A stretch of DNA of 64,000 nucleotides from Brevundimonas mediterranea (GTDB lineage Bacteria; Pseudomonadota; Alphaproteobacteria; Caulobacterales; Caulobacteraceae). A program made the translations under genes and the position numbers. The notes beneath the pieces were generated by a model. The model was given only the letters and a program-made list of their open reading frames with translations. It searched no databases and was not told the origin of the DNA. The stretch spans positions 1,240,001 through 1,304,000 of the forward strand of contig NZ_JACIDA010000001.1 of the NCBI RefSeq assembly GCF_014196125.1, written 5' to 3'. Positions 8,191 through 16,353 of the stretch are shown in pieces (position 1 is the stretch's first letter; every line of letters begins with the position of its first letter).

Positions 8191-8661
8191 ATGCAAGACA
8201 GTTTCGTCGACACCATCCTGCCCCAGCTCGCGACGGGGTCCGCCCACACCAGCGCGCTAGGCTTCGTCTTCGACGGCCTGTACGAGGGCGATCCCCGCAT
8301 TCGCGTGCCCTGGCGGCCCGATCTGGTCGGCGATCCGGACACCGGCGTCCTGGCCGGCGGCCTCGTGACCACCCTGCTGGACCACATCGGCGGCCTGGCG
8401 GTCTGGACGGCCATGGCCGAGTTTCAGCCCATCGCCACCCTGGATCTGCGGGTGGACTATATGCGCGCCGCCCATCCGCGCGTGGACCTGCTGGCCCAGG
8501 GGAAATGCTACCGGCTGACGCCGACCATCGCCTTCGTCCGGGCCTGGGCCTTTGAGGAAGACCCTTCCGACCCGGTCGCGGCGGCTCAGTCCGCCTATGT
8601 GCTGAACCGCGCGCGCCCCGCCCGGGAAAAGACGGCCGCCAGCCGTGAGGCCACGGCATGA
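8191..8661 (+). CDS. PaaI-family hotdog thioesterase
   Basis: A 156-residue single-hotdog protein. The segment GVLAGGLVTTLLDHIGGLAVWTAM is the helix region with the catalytic-type Asp, followed by ATLDLRVDYMRAAHP, typical of PaaI/YdiI-like acyl-CoA thioesterases. These form homo-oligomers in the cytoplasm. Its stop overlaps the ATG of a second, smaller hotdog gene by four bases (ATGA). The pair is therefore co-translated and may form a hetero-oligomer, although that is only inferred from the arrangement. Confidence 0.88.
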   Translation: MQDSFVDTILPQLATGSAHTSALGFVFDGLYEGDPRIRVPWRPDLVGDPDTGVLAGGLVTTLLDHIGGLAVWTAMAEFQPIATLDLRVDYMRAAHPRVDLLAQGKCYRLTPTIAFVRAWAFEEDPSDPVAAAQSAYVLNRARPAREKTAASREATA

Positions 8662-9050
8662 GCGACCTTCTCGAACGCATCCCCTACGCCCGCTTCCTGA
8701 ACCTTCAGACCCTGGTCAGCGGCGACGAGATCACCGTCATCCTGCCCTTCGCCGACCGGCTGATCGGCAATCCCATGCTGCCGGCCCTGCACGGCGGTTC
8801 GACGGCGGCCCTACTGGAAATGACGGCCATGGCCCAGGTCGCCCTGGCCTTCCCCAGCCCGCGCCTGCCCCGCCCGATCAATGTCACCGTCGCCTATCTG
8901 CGCACCGGCCGCCCGGTCGACGTCTTCGCCCGCGCCAGCATCAGCCGCGCTGGCCGGCGCGTCGCCCATGTCCAGGCCGAGGCCTGGCAGGAAGCCCGCA
9001 ACCAGCCCATCGCCTCCCTGACCGCCCATTTCCTGCTGGACAATCCCTAA
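8658..9050 (+). CDS. PaaI-family hotdog thioesterase, second copy
   Basis: A 130-residue hotdog protein related in fold to the preceding gene. LHGGSTAALLEMTAMAQVAL is the central helix and PINVTVAYLRTGRPVDVFARASI the beta-strand signature. In the motif region Glu occupies the acid position (LLEM) where the upstream gene has Asp (LLDH). Coupled to the upstream gene by an ATGA overlap. Probably a cytoplasmic acyl-CoA thioesterase; specificity unknown. Confidence 0.87.
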   Translation: MSDLLERIPYARFLNLQTLVSGDEITVILPFADRLIGNPMLPALHGGSTAALLEMTAMAQVALAFPSPRLPRPINVTVAYLRTGRPVDVFARASISRAGRRVAHVQAEAWQEARNQPIASLTAHFLLDNP

Positions 9051-9214
9051 GCCTTTCAGCGGCTTCGGGCGGACAAAGACAGAAGTGGCATACCGTTCGT
9101 CGAACAATCGACGCTAAAGACGCCCACGATCCTCACGGTTAACAAGACTCTACCAAGCAAGGTTAATCCATGTTAAGCTTGCACCTCTTGTAAACCTTGT
9201 TTTAGGGGCTTTCT

Positions 9215-9565
9215 ATGGAACGGACCGAAGTCATCGCCAGCGTCGCCGGCGATCTCCACGCGACCGAACACGCGATCGACGCCGCCATCACCCAGGCGAC
9301 GACGCTGGTTCAATCCTTCATCGGCGCCCGCGCCGCTCTGTCCCTTTCGCCCGTCGCCGCCACGGCGTCGCAGGCCAAGGCCATGGAAACCATCGCCGCC
9401 CTCGCCGCCGCCCGCGAGTCCATCGTCGCCTGCCACGCTGAACTCCAGAAGGATCACCGCCGCCTGGGCTACGGCGCCTACGCAGTTGGGCCAATCGGCA
9501 AGCCCGATGACTGGCTCGACCCCAAGGAGACTCGCCGCATCTCCCACCTACGCAATGTTGCGTGA
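9215..9565 (+). CDS. hypothetical protein, 116 residues
   Basis: Not recognised. It is predicted to be mostly helical: residues 1-95 are Ala-rich with regular hydrophobic spacing and no membrane segment, and the C-terminus (GPIGKPDDWLDPKETRRISHL) is charged. Codon use is like the rest of the chromosome, so it looks like a real gene. The 164 bp upstream contains several TTAA elements (9138-9176), including TTAA-N6-TTAA, one base short of a CtrA box. It precedes the AT-richer membrane gene at 9654. Confidence 0.6.
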   Translation: MERTEVIASVAGDLHATEHAIDAAITQATTLVQSFIGARAALSLSPVAATASQAKAMETIAALAAARESIVACHAELQKDHRRLGYGAYAVGPIGKPDDWLDPKETRRISHLRNVA

Positions 9566-9626
9566 AATTAATTCAAGATTAGCCGTTTCCATATTGGCTT
9601 AACGCAAACTGCGCCATAATCGTCCT

Positions 9627-9640
9627 CAGACTTTCGTCTG
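9627..9640 (+). promoter_or_regulatory. small leader hairpin before membrane gene
   Basis: CAGAC-TTTC-GTCTG, extendable to eight pairs with flanking CCT/GGG and one G-U pair. It ends immediately before the purine-rich stretch and ATG at 9654. It may be a leader structure that affects initiation. Confidence 0.35.
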
Positions 9641-9653
9641 GGGGCGATTTCTT

Positions 9654-10088
9654 ATGGTGAACATGCTTTACGCTCAGATCGGCGCTATTTTCGTCGTGAC
9701 GATCTGTCTGTTCGCGTTTCTCAAAGGCGACAATCCTGAGCGAGCGGGGGCCGCCGCCTATATAGTGGGATGGTTTTCGTCCCTCATTCTTCAGCAGCAG
9801 TCACCTCAGTATTCCCTGTATGGCGTGTTTATATTAGACGTGCTGATGTTGGCAATTCTGTGTGTAATATCATGGCGTTCACGCCGATCCTGGCCAATCT
9901 GGGCAGCGGCGCTTCAGTTATTGGCAGTAACAAGCCATGTCATGATCCTCACCAATACGAAAACGCCGATCGCTTCACTCTACACGATCCTAAACTTGAC
10001 CGGTTACGGCGTCCTAATCTGCATCGGCGTCGGCGCCTTCTGGGCTTGGCAGGAGCGCAAGGTTGAGGCCGAGTTTGCGTCTAGGTAG
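9654..10088 (+). CDS. hypothetical four-helix membrane protein
   Basis: A 144-residue protein with four strongly hydrophobic segments (about residues 7-25, 35-55, 60-75 plus 83-98, and 110-132) and a short charged tail (QERKVEAEFASR). I recognise no family. Its DNA is visibly richer in A/T than its neighbours, with runs such as tttatatta and gtgtgtaatatc, so it may be a recent acquisition. It lies between an unknown gene and an S24 repressor with a consensus -10 box. An in-frame ATG three codons later is an alternative start. Confidence 0.6.
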   Translation: MVNMLYAQIGAIFVVTICLFAFLKGDNPERAGAAAYIVGWFSSLILQQQSPQYSLYGVFILDVLMLAILCVISWRSRRSWPIWAAALQLLAVTSHVMILTNTKTPIASLYTILNLTGYGVLICIGVGAFWAWQERKVEAEFASR

Positions 10089-10114
10089 AAATTCCTAATC
10101 TCATCCCCTATAAT
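10086..10114 (+). promoter_or_regulatory. putative promoter and operator of S24 repressor
   Basis: TAGAAATTCCTA (10086-10097) is a near-palindrome matching its own complement at 10 of 12 bases. A consensus TATAAT follows (10109-10114), 25 bp before the repressor ATG. The palindrome sits where the -35 region would be, as expected of a self-controlled repressor gene. No good TTGACA is visible, so activation may also be needed. Confidence 0.45.
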
Positions 10115-10139
10115 TCCCCGACTCAGTCGCGGGAACCCC

Positions 10140-10775
10140 ATGCCCCTGTCACACGCAAAGCTTTGGAAGGCCGTGGACGCCCTGGCGCGGCGCGAGGGGT
10201 TGTCGCCGTCGGGGCTGGCGCGGCGGGCAGGGCTGGATGCGACCAGTTTCAATCCGTCCAAACGCTTCGGCGCCGGTGATCCGCCGCGTCCCCGCTGGCC
10301 CTCGACCGAGAGCATGACCCTGATCCTCCAGGCGACCGGCGTCTCCCTGGCCGAGTTCGCCGGCCTGGCCGACGACGCGCCGCCGACGTCCACGACCGTG
10401 CCCCTGCTGGGCCTGGCCCGCGCCGGCCTGGACGGCTTCTTTGACGATGCAGGCCTGCCGGTCGGCGACGGCTGGGATCAGACCGAACTGCCCCGCGTCA
10501 ACGCCACCACCTTCAGCCTGCGCATCAGCGGGGATTCCATGTCGCCCCTGTATCGCGAGGGCGACCGCGTCATCGTCGACCGCGGCGACCCCGCTGTGCG
10601 GCGCGGCGACCGGGTCGTGGCGCGCCTCGCCTCGGGCGAGGTGGTGGCCAAGGAGCTGAGCGGTCTGACCGCCCGCGCCGCCACCCTGTCCTCGATCAAC
10701 CCCGACTATCCGCCCCGAATCGTGCCCCGGCGTGAGATCGAATGGATGGCCCGCATCCTGTGGGTCAGCCAATAG
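10140..10775 (+). CDS. XRE/S24 LexA-like repressor-protease
   Basis: A 211-residue phage-CI-like repressor: an N-terminal helix-turn-helix (about residues 1-70, EGLSPSGLARRAGLDATSFNPSKR) joined to a peptidase S24 domain. The serine is in ISGDSMSPLYREGDRVIVD and the lysine in SGEVVAKELSG, the Ser/Lys dyad for self-cleavage. An Ala-Gly site occurs in LARAGLDGFF near residue 100. It is not LexA itself, whose N-terminus is a winged helix. Such genes control prophages or stress regulons. No phage genes adjoin it, and it may act on its AT-rich neighbour. Confidence 0.88.
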   Translation: MPLSHAKLWKAVDALARREGLSPSGLARRAGLDATSFNPSKRFGAGDPPRPRWPSTESMTLILQATGVSLAEFAGLADDAPPTSTTVPLLGLARAGLDGFFDDAGLPVGDGWDQTELPRVNATTFSLRISGDSMSPLYREGDRVIVDRGDPAVRRGDRVVARLASGEVVAKELSGLTARAATLSSINPDYPPRIVPRREIEWMARILWVSQ

Positions 10776-10776
10776 A

Positions 10777-10804
10777 AAGCCCCGCCCGGCGAACCGGACG
10801 GGGC
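10777..10804 (+). terminator. terminator-like hairpin after S24 gene
   Basis: AGCCCCG-c-CCGG-cgaa-CCGG-a-CGGGGCT: 11 pairs with one mismatch and a four-base loop, directly after the S24 stop. The region to 10906 also holds long-range pairs (GACTGT/ACAGTC and CGGCGG/CCGCCG) that could end the convergent SH3 gene. Confidence 0.55.
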
Positions 10805-10906
10805 TCGGCTCAAACGGCGAACCGTGAGCCTTCGACTGTCCCGACGGCGGAACCGGACGGGGCGTGAGCAGCCCGCCGCCGAAAACAGTCTTTCCGGAGG
10901 CGAACC

Positions 10907-11377
10907 TTAGCGGGTCACGTAATTCGCATTGACCCAACCGCCGCCGGCGATCTGGATCCAGTCGCCTTGCGAGGCGACGGCCGTGAATTGTTGACCGGCC
11001 GACAGGCTGCCCGCCTGGCGGAAGCCGGTGCCGGGACCGCTGCGGATGCGCAGGTTCGTGCCGGCGCGATAGGTGTTGGCGTTGGCCTGGGCGGCCGCGC
11101 GGGTGCGTTGCTGATTGCAGCCGATATAGGACCCGGCCGCCGCGCCGGCTCCGGCGCCGACCACGGTCCCGGCCGTGCGCTCATTGCGCGCCAGGTTCGA
11201 GCCGACCACGCCGCCGACAACGGCGCCGATCAGGGCGCCCGCGCGCTGGCGACCGCCGGGGGCGTCGCAGTTGGTCACGCCATTGGCCTGGGCCTGGGCG
11301 GCCATGGGGGCGGCGGTCACCAGGGCGGCCAACGCCGCAGCCGTGGCCAGACCCGTCTTCAGAAACTTGTTCGACAT
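10907..11377 (-). CDS. exported glycine-zipper and SH3b-domain protein
   Basis: A 156-residue exported protein. A signal peptide (MSNKFLKTG to AAQAQA) is followed by a glycine-zipper segment (GALIGAVVGGVVGSNLA and VVGAGAGAAAGSYIG, about residues 45-90). A bacterial SH3 domain (about 105-155, NLRIRSGPGTGFRQ, GDWIQI, GGWVNANYV) forms the C-terminus. Probably envelope-associated, binding peptidoglycan or a protein partner. The ATG at 11377 is chosen because AGGAGA lies eight bases upstream and it begins the signal peptide. Confidence 0.8.
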   Translation of the reverse strand: MSNKFLKTGLATAAALAALVTAAPMAAQAQANGVTNCDAPGGRQRAGALIGAVVGGVVGSNLARNERTAGTVVGAGAGAAAGSYIGCNQQRTRAAAQANANTYRAGTNLRIRSGPGTGFRQAGSLSAGQQFTAVASQGDWIQIAGGGWVNANYVTR

Positions 11378-11466
11378 AACTCTATCTCCTGTCATCGGGC
11401 TTGCCGATGAGGAGACAATGCCCGGCCGAACCTGAAGGCTCCCGGAGCTTCGCCGTTATTTTCGGT

Positions 11467-11844
11467 TCATCTTAAGGGTCGCAGGCCGCGTCGGCGTTCG
11501 ATCAATCGGCGCGCCGCCTCGGTGTCGCGCTCAATCAGGTGTTTGCGGCGCGCGAACTGGAAGTCCAGCACCCGCGCCCACAGGTGCAGCAGCCGGTCCT
11601 GAGTGACGAAGACCGTGATTGCCTCCACCTCAGGCGGCGGACCCCAAGCTTCGGCCAGTTTCGAAAGATGATCCACCGTCGCATCGTCGGGCATGGGCTG
11701 GCACTCGACGATCCAGTCCCAACTGCACAGCTCCGGCCGCGCCGTAATCAGCGCCACCGTCGCCGTCAGCACCTTGTCTGCGGATCCGGCCGAGACCAGG
11801 TCCAACCACAGAAGCCGCGCCTGTTCGTCGATCTCGTACCGCAC
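11467..11844 (-). CDS. hypothetical protein, 125 residues
   Basis: Unrecognised. A GTG start at 11844 is chosen because GGGGAGG lies five bases upstream, giving VRYEIDEQARLLWLDLVSAG. The protein alternates predicted strands and helices (ALITARPELCSWDWIVECQP, ITVFVTQDRLLHLWARVLDFQ) and ends in a basic tail (RRLIERRRGLRPLR). No signal peptide or membrane segment. The layout resembles small SpoIIAA/STAS-like folds, but no motif proves that. It is convergent to nothing and has its own ribosome site. Confidence 0.6.
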   Translation of the reverse strand: MRYEIDEQARLLWLDLVSAGSADKVLTATVALITARPELCSWDWIVECQPMPDDATVDHLSKLAEAWGPPPEVEAITVFVTQDRLLHLWARVLDFQFARRKHLIERDTEAARRLIERRRGLRPLR

Positions 11845-11903
11845 GTCGCCTCCCCGGCCACGCCCACATACCATCGCGTTACAGTTAAGAAATGTTACTT
11901 AAG

Positions 11904-13577
11904 TCAAGCTTGCGTCAGTTCGCCGCGCGCCCCGGCCTCGATCAGGGCGATGGTCTGCGGCAGGCCGTAAATGGCCGCGAACGAACCGAAGCGCGGCCCC
12001 TGCGACGCGCCCAGCAGCACCTCGTACAGCGCCCCGAACCAGGCCCTCAGCGGCTCGAACTCATGCGCCTTGCCCACCGCATAGACCTCGTTCTGAATCA
12101 GCTCGCCGTCCGTGGTGTCCGCCGGCAGGGCCTTCAGCCGCTCCGCCAGATCCAGCAGCGCCGCCTTCTCCTTGTCGTGGGGCAGGCGATACGCCTTCGA
12201 GGGCTTCACGAAGTCCTCGTAATAGTTCAGCGCCCGGTCCATCAGCTGGTCCAGCAGCGGCTCGTTCTGCGGCGTCGCCTCGGGCAGATATTTGGCGAAA
12301 TAGGCCCACAGCTGGTCCTTGGTCGAGGCGTTGGCCACCCCAACCAGGTTCAGCAGCAGGGCGAACGACACCGGCGAGGTATGGGTCGGCGGGTTCCCCG
12401 CATGGATCGACCAGACGGCGTTGTCGATGCGCTTGGCCGGCTCCTGCGTCTTGTAGCTTTCGATGAAGGCCAGATAATCGTCGATGGCGCGCGGAATGAC
12501 GTTGAAGTGCAGGCTCTTGGCCGACTTCGGCGACTGGAACATGTACCAGCTCAGGCTCTCCGGCGTGCCGTAGCGCAGCCATTCGTCCATCGTCAGGCCG
12601 TTGCCCTTGGACTTGGAGATCTTCTTGCCCTCGATATCCAGGAACAGTTCATAGTTGAACCCTTCCGGCGGCGTCCCGCCCAGGGCGCGACAGATCTTGC
12701 CGCTCTCGCGGACGCTCTCGATCAGGTCCTTGCCCGACATCTCGTAATCGACGTCCAGTGCGACCCAGCGCATGGCCCAGTCCGGCTTCCACTGCAGCTT
12801 CACATGACCGCCCGTGACCGGCAGCTCGGTGCGTCCGCCGGCCGGGTCGTCGAAGACGATGGTCCCCTTCTCGACATTCCGCTCCAGGGTCGGGACCTGC
12901 AGCACATGGCCGGTGATCGGGCTGACCGGCAGGAAGGGCGAATAGGTCGCCCGCCGCTCTTCGCCCAGGGTCGGCAGCATGATGGCCATGACCGCGTCGA
13001 ACCGCTCCAGCAGGGTCAGCAGCGTCGCATCGAAGACGCCGGACCTGTAGGTCTCGGTCGAGCTCATGAACTCGTAGTCGAAGCCGAACCCGTCCAGAAA
13101 CGCCCGCAGCCGCGCATTATTGTGCGCCCCGAAACTGTCGTGCGTGCCGAACGGATCGCGCACCCGGGTCAGCGACAGGTTCAGGTCCTCGCGCAGCATC
13201 TCCGGGTTCGGCACGCCTTCCGGCACCTTCCTCAACCCGTCCATGTCGTCGCTGAAGGCGATCAGTCGCGTGCGCCAGTGGTCGCCGGTCAGCGCCCGGA
13301 AGGCGTTGCGCACCATGGTGGTCCGCGCCACCTCGCCGAAGGTGCCCATGTGCGGCAGGCCCGACGGCCCATATCCGGTCTCCAGCACCACCGGCCGGCG
13401 CAGGGCCTCGAACTTCGCCAGGGCCTCGTCGGCCTTGCCTGCGTCGATCAGCGCCCGCGCCTCGGCCCGCTCGCTCTCGCCCAGCCGCTTTTTCAGAACA
13501 TGGGCGAGCAGATTGCGGGCTTGTTCGAACGGCCAGGACTTGGCCTCACGGGCGAGGATTTCGAGGTTCTGAAGCAT
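11904..13577 (-). CDS. lysK: class I lysyl-tRNA synthetase
   Basis: A 557-residue class I LysRS, the archaeal/alphaproteobacterial form unrelated to the class II enzyme. It charges tRNA-Lys with lysine. The HIGH-type motif is PSGLPHMG at residues 71-78 and the KMSKS-type loop is KKISKS at 318-323. It also has GHVKLQWKPDWAMRW and DYEMSGKDLIES, typical of the class I core, and an alpha-helical C-terminal anticodon-binding region. Length is normal. Monocistronic by appearance. The cognate tRNA-Lys(TTT) is in this window at 19827. Confidence 0.96.
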   Translation of the reverse strand: MLQNLEILAREAKSWPFEQARNLLAHVLKKRLGESERAEARALIDAGKADEALAKFEALRRPVVLETGYGPSGLPHMGTFGEVARTTMVRNAFRALTGDHWRTRLIAFSDDMDGLRKVPEGVPNPEMLREDLNLSLTRVRDPFGTHDSFGAHNNARLRAFLDGFGFDYEFMSSTETYRSGVFDATLLTLLERFDAVMAIMLPTLGEERRATYSPFLPVSPITGHVLQVPTLERNVEKGTIVFDDPAGGRTELPVTGGHVKLQWKPDWAMRWVALDVDYEMSGKDLIESVRESGKICRALGGTPPEGFNYELFLDIEGKKISKSKGNGLTMDEWLRYGTPESLSWYMFQSPKSAKSLHFNVIPRAIDDYLAFIESYKTQEPAKRIDNAVWSIHAGNPPTHTSPVSFALLLNLVGVANASTKDQLWAYFAKYLPEATPQNEPLLDQLMDRALNYYEDFVKPSKAYRLPHDKEKAALLDLAERLKALPADTTDGELIQNEVYAVGKAHEFEPLRAWFGALYEVLLGASQGPRFGSFAAIYGLPQTIALIEAGARGELTQA

Positions 13578-13632
13578 GTCGGCGGTTTGCAGTCTGCAAA
13601 CCGCCGGGTCAACCGCCTTATCCCCCGCCCCG

Positions 13633-13977
13633 TCAGCCCCTGGCGGCGATGACGATCACCTCGACCTTGTAGTCCGGCGAGGCCAGCCGGCTCTCGCCCG
13701 TGGCGCGGGCCGGCGGATTGGCCGTATCGACCCAGGCGTCCCAGACGCTGTTCATCGCGTCGAAATCGGCGATGTCGGCCAGCCAGATCTGGGCCATCAG
13801 GATCTTGGACTTGTCGCTGCCCGCCTGGGCCAGCAGGGCGTCGACCTCGGCCAGCGCCGTCTTCGTCTGGGCGATCACATCATCGCCGGGCTCTCCGACC
13901 TGGCCGGCCAGATAGACGGTGTCGCCGTGAACCACGGCTTCGCTCATACGAGCGCTGGGCTGGATGCGGGTGATCAT
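13633..13977 (-). CDS. RidA/YjgF-family protein
   Basis: A 114-residue RidA-superfamily protein. Such proteins hydrolyse reactive enamine/imine intermediates such as 2-aminoacrylate, or act in related catabolic steps. Visible are DTVYLAGQVGEPGDDV, QTKTALAEVDALLAQAGSDKSKILMAQIWLADIADFDAMNSVWDAWV and ATGESRLASPDYKVEVIVIAA. The catalytic-type arginine lies in GESRLAS; the canonical RidA form is RxxV, so a YjgF-like subgroup is likely. The ATG at 13977 is chosen for its AGGAG ribosome site. Confidence 0.88.
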   Translation of the reverse strand: MITRIQPSARMSEAVVHGDTVYLAGQVGEPGDDVIAQTKTALAEVDALLAQAGSDKSKILMAQIWLADIADFDAMNSVWDAWVDTANPPARATGESRLASPDYKVEVIVIAARG

Positions 13978-14015
13978 GGGAGGGCTCCTGATTATTTGGC
14001 CCCTATCATACCCGC

Positions 14016-14495
14016 TCACCGCCCTCGGTCGAACGCTCCAACCGCCCAGCTCACCACCGCAGCCCCGGCCGCCACGATGATCGCATCCTCGATCAGGCCG
14101 CTCTTCGTCTGCCCGATCCGCACCATCGCCTTCTTGCGTCCCGCCAGCCCCAGATAGGCCAACGGCACGGCCGTCCCAACCGCAAGCGCCGCCCCCAGCT
14201 TCTCACGCCCGCGCGGCGCCAAAGCCGACCCGGCGATCCCCGCGCTCATCACCCGCGCCAGCAGGCCCAGGAACACCGTCCGGTCCGGCGCCGACTTCAT
14301 CTTGTCGCCGAACAGCTCGCCCACCCCCATGGCCAGACCGCCGAACTTGAACAGCGGGTGATCCAGCAGCACCAGCCGCCCGGGCGTTTTCCGGTGCGCC
14401 AGCCGCGCCCCGGCTATGGCGGCCATGGGCGTCATGGAGCGGGCGCTGGCGACGGCGCCGATGAGGACGGACGGGAGGAGTGCGAGGGTTTTCAT
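14016..14495 (-). CDS. DUF4126-like membrane protein
   Basis: A 159-residue hydrophobic protein with several short transmembrane helices and glycine-rich turns: MKTLALLPSVLIGAVASARSMTPMAAIAGARLA, a cluster near residues 80-115, and a final helix AIIVAAGAAVVSWAVGAF. The opening SARSMTPMAA is characteristic of DUF4126-related proteins. Function unknown. It is divergent from queA. Confidence 0.7.
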   Translation of the reverse strand: MKTLALLPSVLIGAVASARSMTPMAAIAGARLAHRKTPGRLVLLDHPLFKFGGLAMGVGELFGDKMKSAPDRTVFLGLLARVMSAGIAGSALAPRGREKLGAALAVGTAVPLAYLGLAGRKKAMVRIGQTKSGLIEDAIIVAAGAAVVSWAVGAFDRGR

Positions 14496-14578
14496 GCCCC
14501 ATCAACACCGCAGCGGAGCGGAGGTTCACCGGTCGCCGCACTTGACCCCCCGCCCCGCTCATGGCCTTTGCCCCGCCG

Positions 14579-15676
14579 ATGAAGACCGCCGATTTCGACT
14601 TCGACCTGCCCGAGGACCGCATCGCCCTGCGCCCCGCCGATCCGCGCGATTCCGCCCGGCTGCTGGTGGTCAAGGACGGCGCCCTGGACGACCGCATCAT
14701 CCGCGACCTGCCCGACTTCCTGCAGCCCGGCGACGCCCTGGTGTTCAACGACACCCGCGTCATCCCCGCCCGCCTGTCGGGCGTCCGCACCCGTCCCAAC
14801 CCCAATCCCGGGCCGGACGGCGACACCCTGACCGTCGCCGTAGAGGCCACCCTGCACCACCGCGACGCCCCCGACGTCTGGTCCGCCTTCATGAAGCCCG
14901 GCAAACGCATCAAGCCCGGCGACCGCATCCGCTTCGGACAGGAAGCCGACGCCGCCTGCGATCTGGGCCGTCTCGACGCCACCGTGGCCGACAAGGGCGA
15001 AGACGGCCTGATCACCCTGAAGTTCGACCTGTCCGGCCCGGCGCTGGACGACGCGATCCGCGACGTCGGGGTCATGCCCCTGCCGCCCTATATCGCCGCC
15101 AAACGGCCCGAGGACGACCGCGACCGGTCGGACTATCAGACCGTCTTCGCTGAACACGACGGCTCGGTCGCCGCCCCCACGGCGGGACTGCATTTCACCC
15201 CCGTCCTGCTCGACGCCATCCGGGCCAGGGGCGTCTCGACCCACGCCGTCACCCTGCACGTCGGCGCCGGCACCTTCCTGCCGGTCAAGGCCGACGACCT
15301 GGCCGACCACAAAATGCACAGCGAATGGGGCGAGGTCTCGCCGGACACCGCCGCCGCCCTGAACGCCGTCCACGCCGCCGGCGGCCGCATCGTCTGCGTC
15401 GGCACCACCTCGCTGCGCCTGCTGGAATCCGCCACGACCGAGGCCGGCGAGATCCGCCCCTTCCACGGCGACACCGCCATCTTCATCACGCCCGGATACC
15501 GCTTCCGCGCCGTCGACGTGCTGATGACCAACTTCCACCTGCCCCGCTCCACCCTCTTCATGCTGGTCAGCGCCTTCGCCGGCCGGGCTGCGATGAAGAC
15601 CGCCTATGCCCACGCCGTCGCCGACGGCTACCGCTTCTACTCCTACGGCGACGGCAGCCTGCTGTTCCGGGGCTAA
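14579..15676 (+). CDS. queA: S-adenosylmethionine:tRNA ribosyltransferase-isomerase QueA
   Basis: A 365-residue enzyme that transfers the ribosyl part of SAM to preQ1 in tRNA, forming epoxyqueuosine. The family start [19 protein letters not shown] decides the ATG at 14579; an in-frame ATG at 14561 would add six residues, and neither has a clear ribosome site. Further family blocks: [59 protein letters not shown] and [19 protein letters not shown]. It precedes tgt by 1.2 kb on the same strand, and queCED is on the other side of the window. Confidence 0.96.
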   Translation: MKTADFDFDLPEDRIALRPADPRDSARLLVVKDGALDDRIIRDLPDFLQPGDALVFNDTRVIPARLSGVRTRPNPNPGPDGDTLTVAVEATLHHRDAPDVWSAFMKPGKRIKPGDRIRFGQEADAACDLGRLDATVADKGEDGLITLKFDLSGPALDDAIRDVGVMPLPPYIAAKRPEDDRDRSDYQTVFAEHDGSVAAPTAGLHFTPVLLDAIRARGVSTHAVTLHVGAGTFLPVKADDLADHKMHSEWGEVSPDTAAALNAVHAAGGRIVCVGTTSLRLLESATTEAGEIRPFHGDTAIFITPGYRFRAVDVLMTNFHLPRSTLFMLVSAFAGRAAMKTAYAHAVADGYRFYSYGDGSLLFRG

Positions 15677-16353
15677 CCCCAGACCCTCTCCCGCTTGCGG
15701 GAGAGGTGGCCCGGCGTTCGCGAAGCGAACCAGGGTCGGAGAGGGGAGTGTCGCTAAAAAGAAGACTTCCCCCATCGTCAAGCGTGTCGCTGCGCGCCAC
15801 GACCTGACACTTCCCCCGCGAGCGGGGGAAGATCTGAGCGACGACCTTCTCTGCCCAACTGTCACAATGACGCTGGTCTCACTCCAATGATTCCAAACGC
15901 TTGCCAGATTCTCGCTCCAACTTCCCCGCCAGGGTTTCCCCGTCCCCTATAATCACGCCCGGTCTCGTCGCTTGGAGGGCTCGTAAGGCCTGCGACCTTG
16001 CGGCGGCGGGAGCGGATGGAACGGGAGCGGGGGTGAAATTCCTCCGCGCCGACGATGTCTCAGGACGTCGGCGGAGGGTCGAGGGGGATACTCGGCCGCA
16101 CTCGGGACAGGGTTCGCAGACCCTGCCGACCCGTCGCAGGCTTATGGGGTTAGGCGATAAGACCGCCACCGCTCGGCGCCCCGAGCTTGCAGGCCAACCA
16201 CCCGCGCGGGGCGTCAAACCTTCGTCGAAACGGTAACCAAAACACAAAGCTCCGGGCGAAGGCCCGGCGCCCCGCCCAGCCCTCCATAACTTCGCAGCGA
16301 AAGCGCGAGGATGACGCCGCATGTCTGTAGCCTTCCGCCGCCCAACCCCTTAA
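15677..16353. other. hairpin-rich 677 bp gap between queA and nucleotidyltransferase gene
   Basis: No convincing gene. The open frames here (15901-16236 plus; 15879-16322 minus) are Arg/Pro/Ser-rich and look non-coding. Contents: the repeat at 15682; a hairpin CTTCCCCCGC-GA-GCGGGGGAAG at 15810-15831; TATAAT at 15948-15953; then a series of hairpins. These are CCTCCG(CG)CCGACG paired with CGTCGGCGGAGG near 16040-16078, CAGGGT/ACCCTG near 16108-16125, GCTCGG-CGCC-CCGAGC near 16173-16189, and CCGGGC-GAAG-GCCCGG near 16252-16268. This could be an unrecognised structured RNA on the plus strand or a composite repeat. Confidence 0.5.
15682..15745. repeat. dispersed palindromic repeat, copy 1 (queA end)
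   Basis: CCTCTCCCGC-TT-GCGGGAGAGG, a perfect 10-bp hairpin, then GTGGCCC, a second perfect hairpin GTTCGC-GAA-GCGAAC, and a closing AGGGTCGGAGAGGGG. It has the same order of elements as the copies at 31917 and 39253. The first hairpin also lies where a queA terminator is expected. Confidence 0.7.

Noticed and set aside
9163-9176. CtrA box upstream of the 116-residue gene
   Set aside because: TTAA-TCCATG-TTAA has a 6-base spacer; the functional site needs seven.
11892-13652. 586-residue open frame opposite lysK
   Set aside because: It is the antisense of class I LysRS, rich in Arg/Gln/His, a usual high-GC shadow frame.
15901-16236. 111-residue frame (and a 147-residue opposite frame) in the hairpin-rich gap
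   Set aside because: No recognisable domain, Arg/Pro/Ser-rich, no ribosome site, and the DNA is full of stems; treated as non-coding.
15940-16290. Possible tmRNA, RNase P RNA, 6S or SRP RNA
   Set aside because: None of the invariant motifs I know for these RNAs is present (no tag reading frame, no GGTCAGGTCCGGAAGG-type loop, no RNase P core), and the T-arm-like hairpin at about 16108 has the wrong loop.
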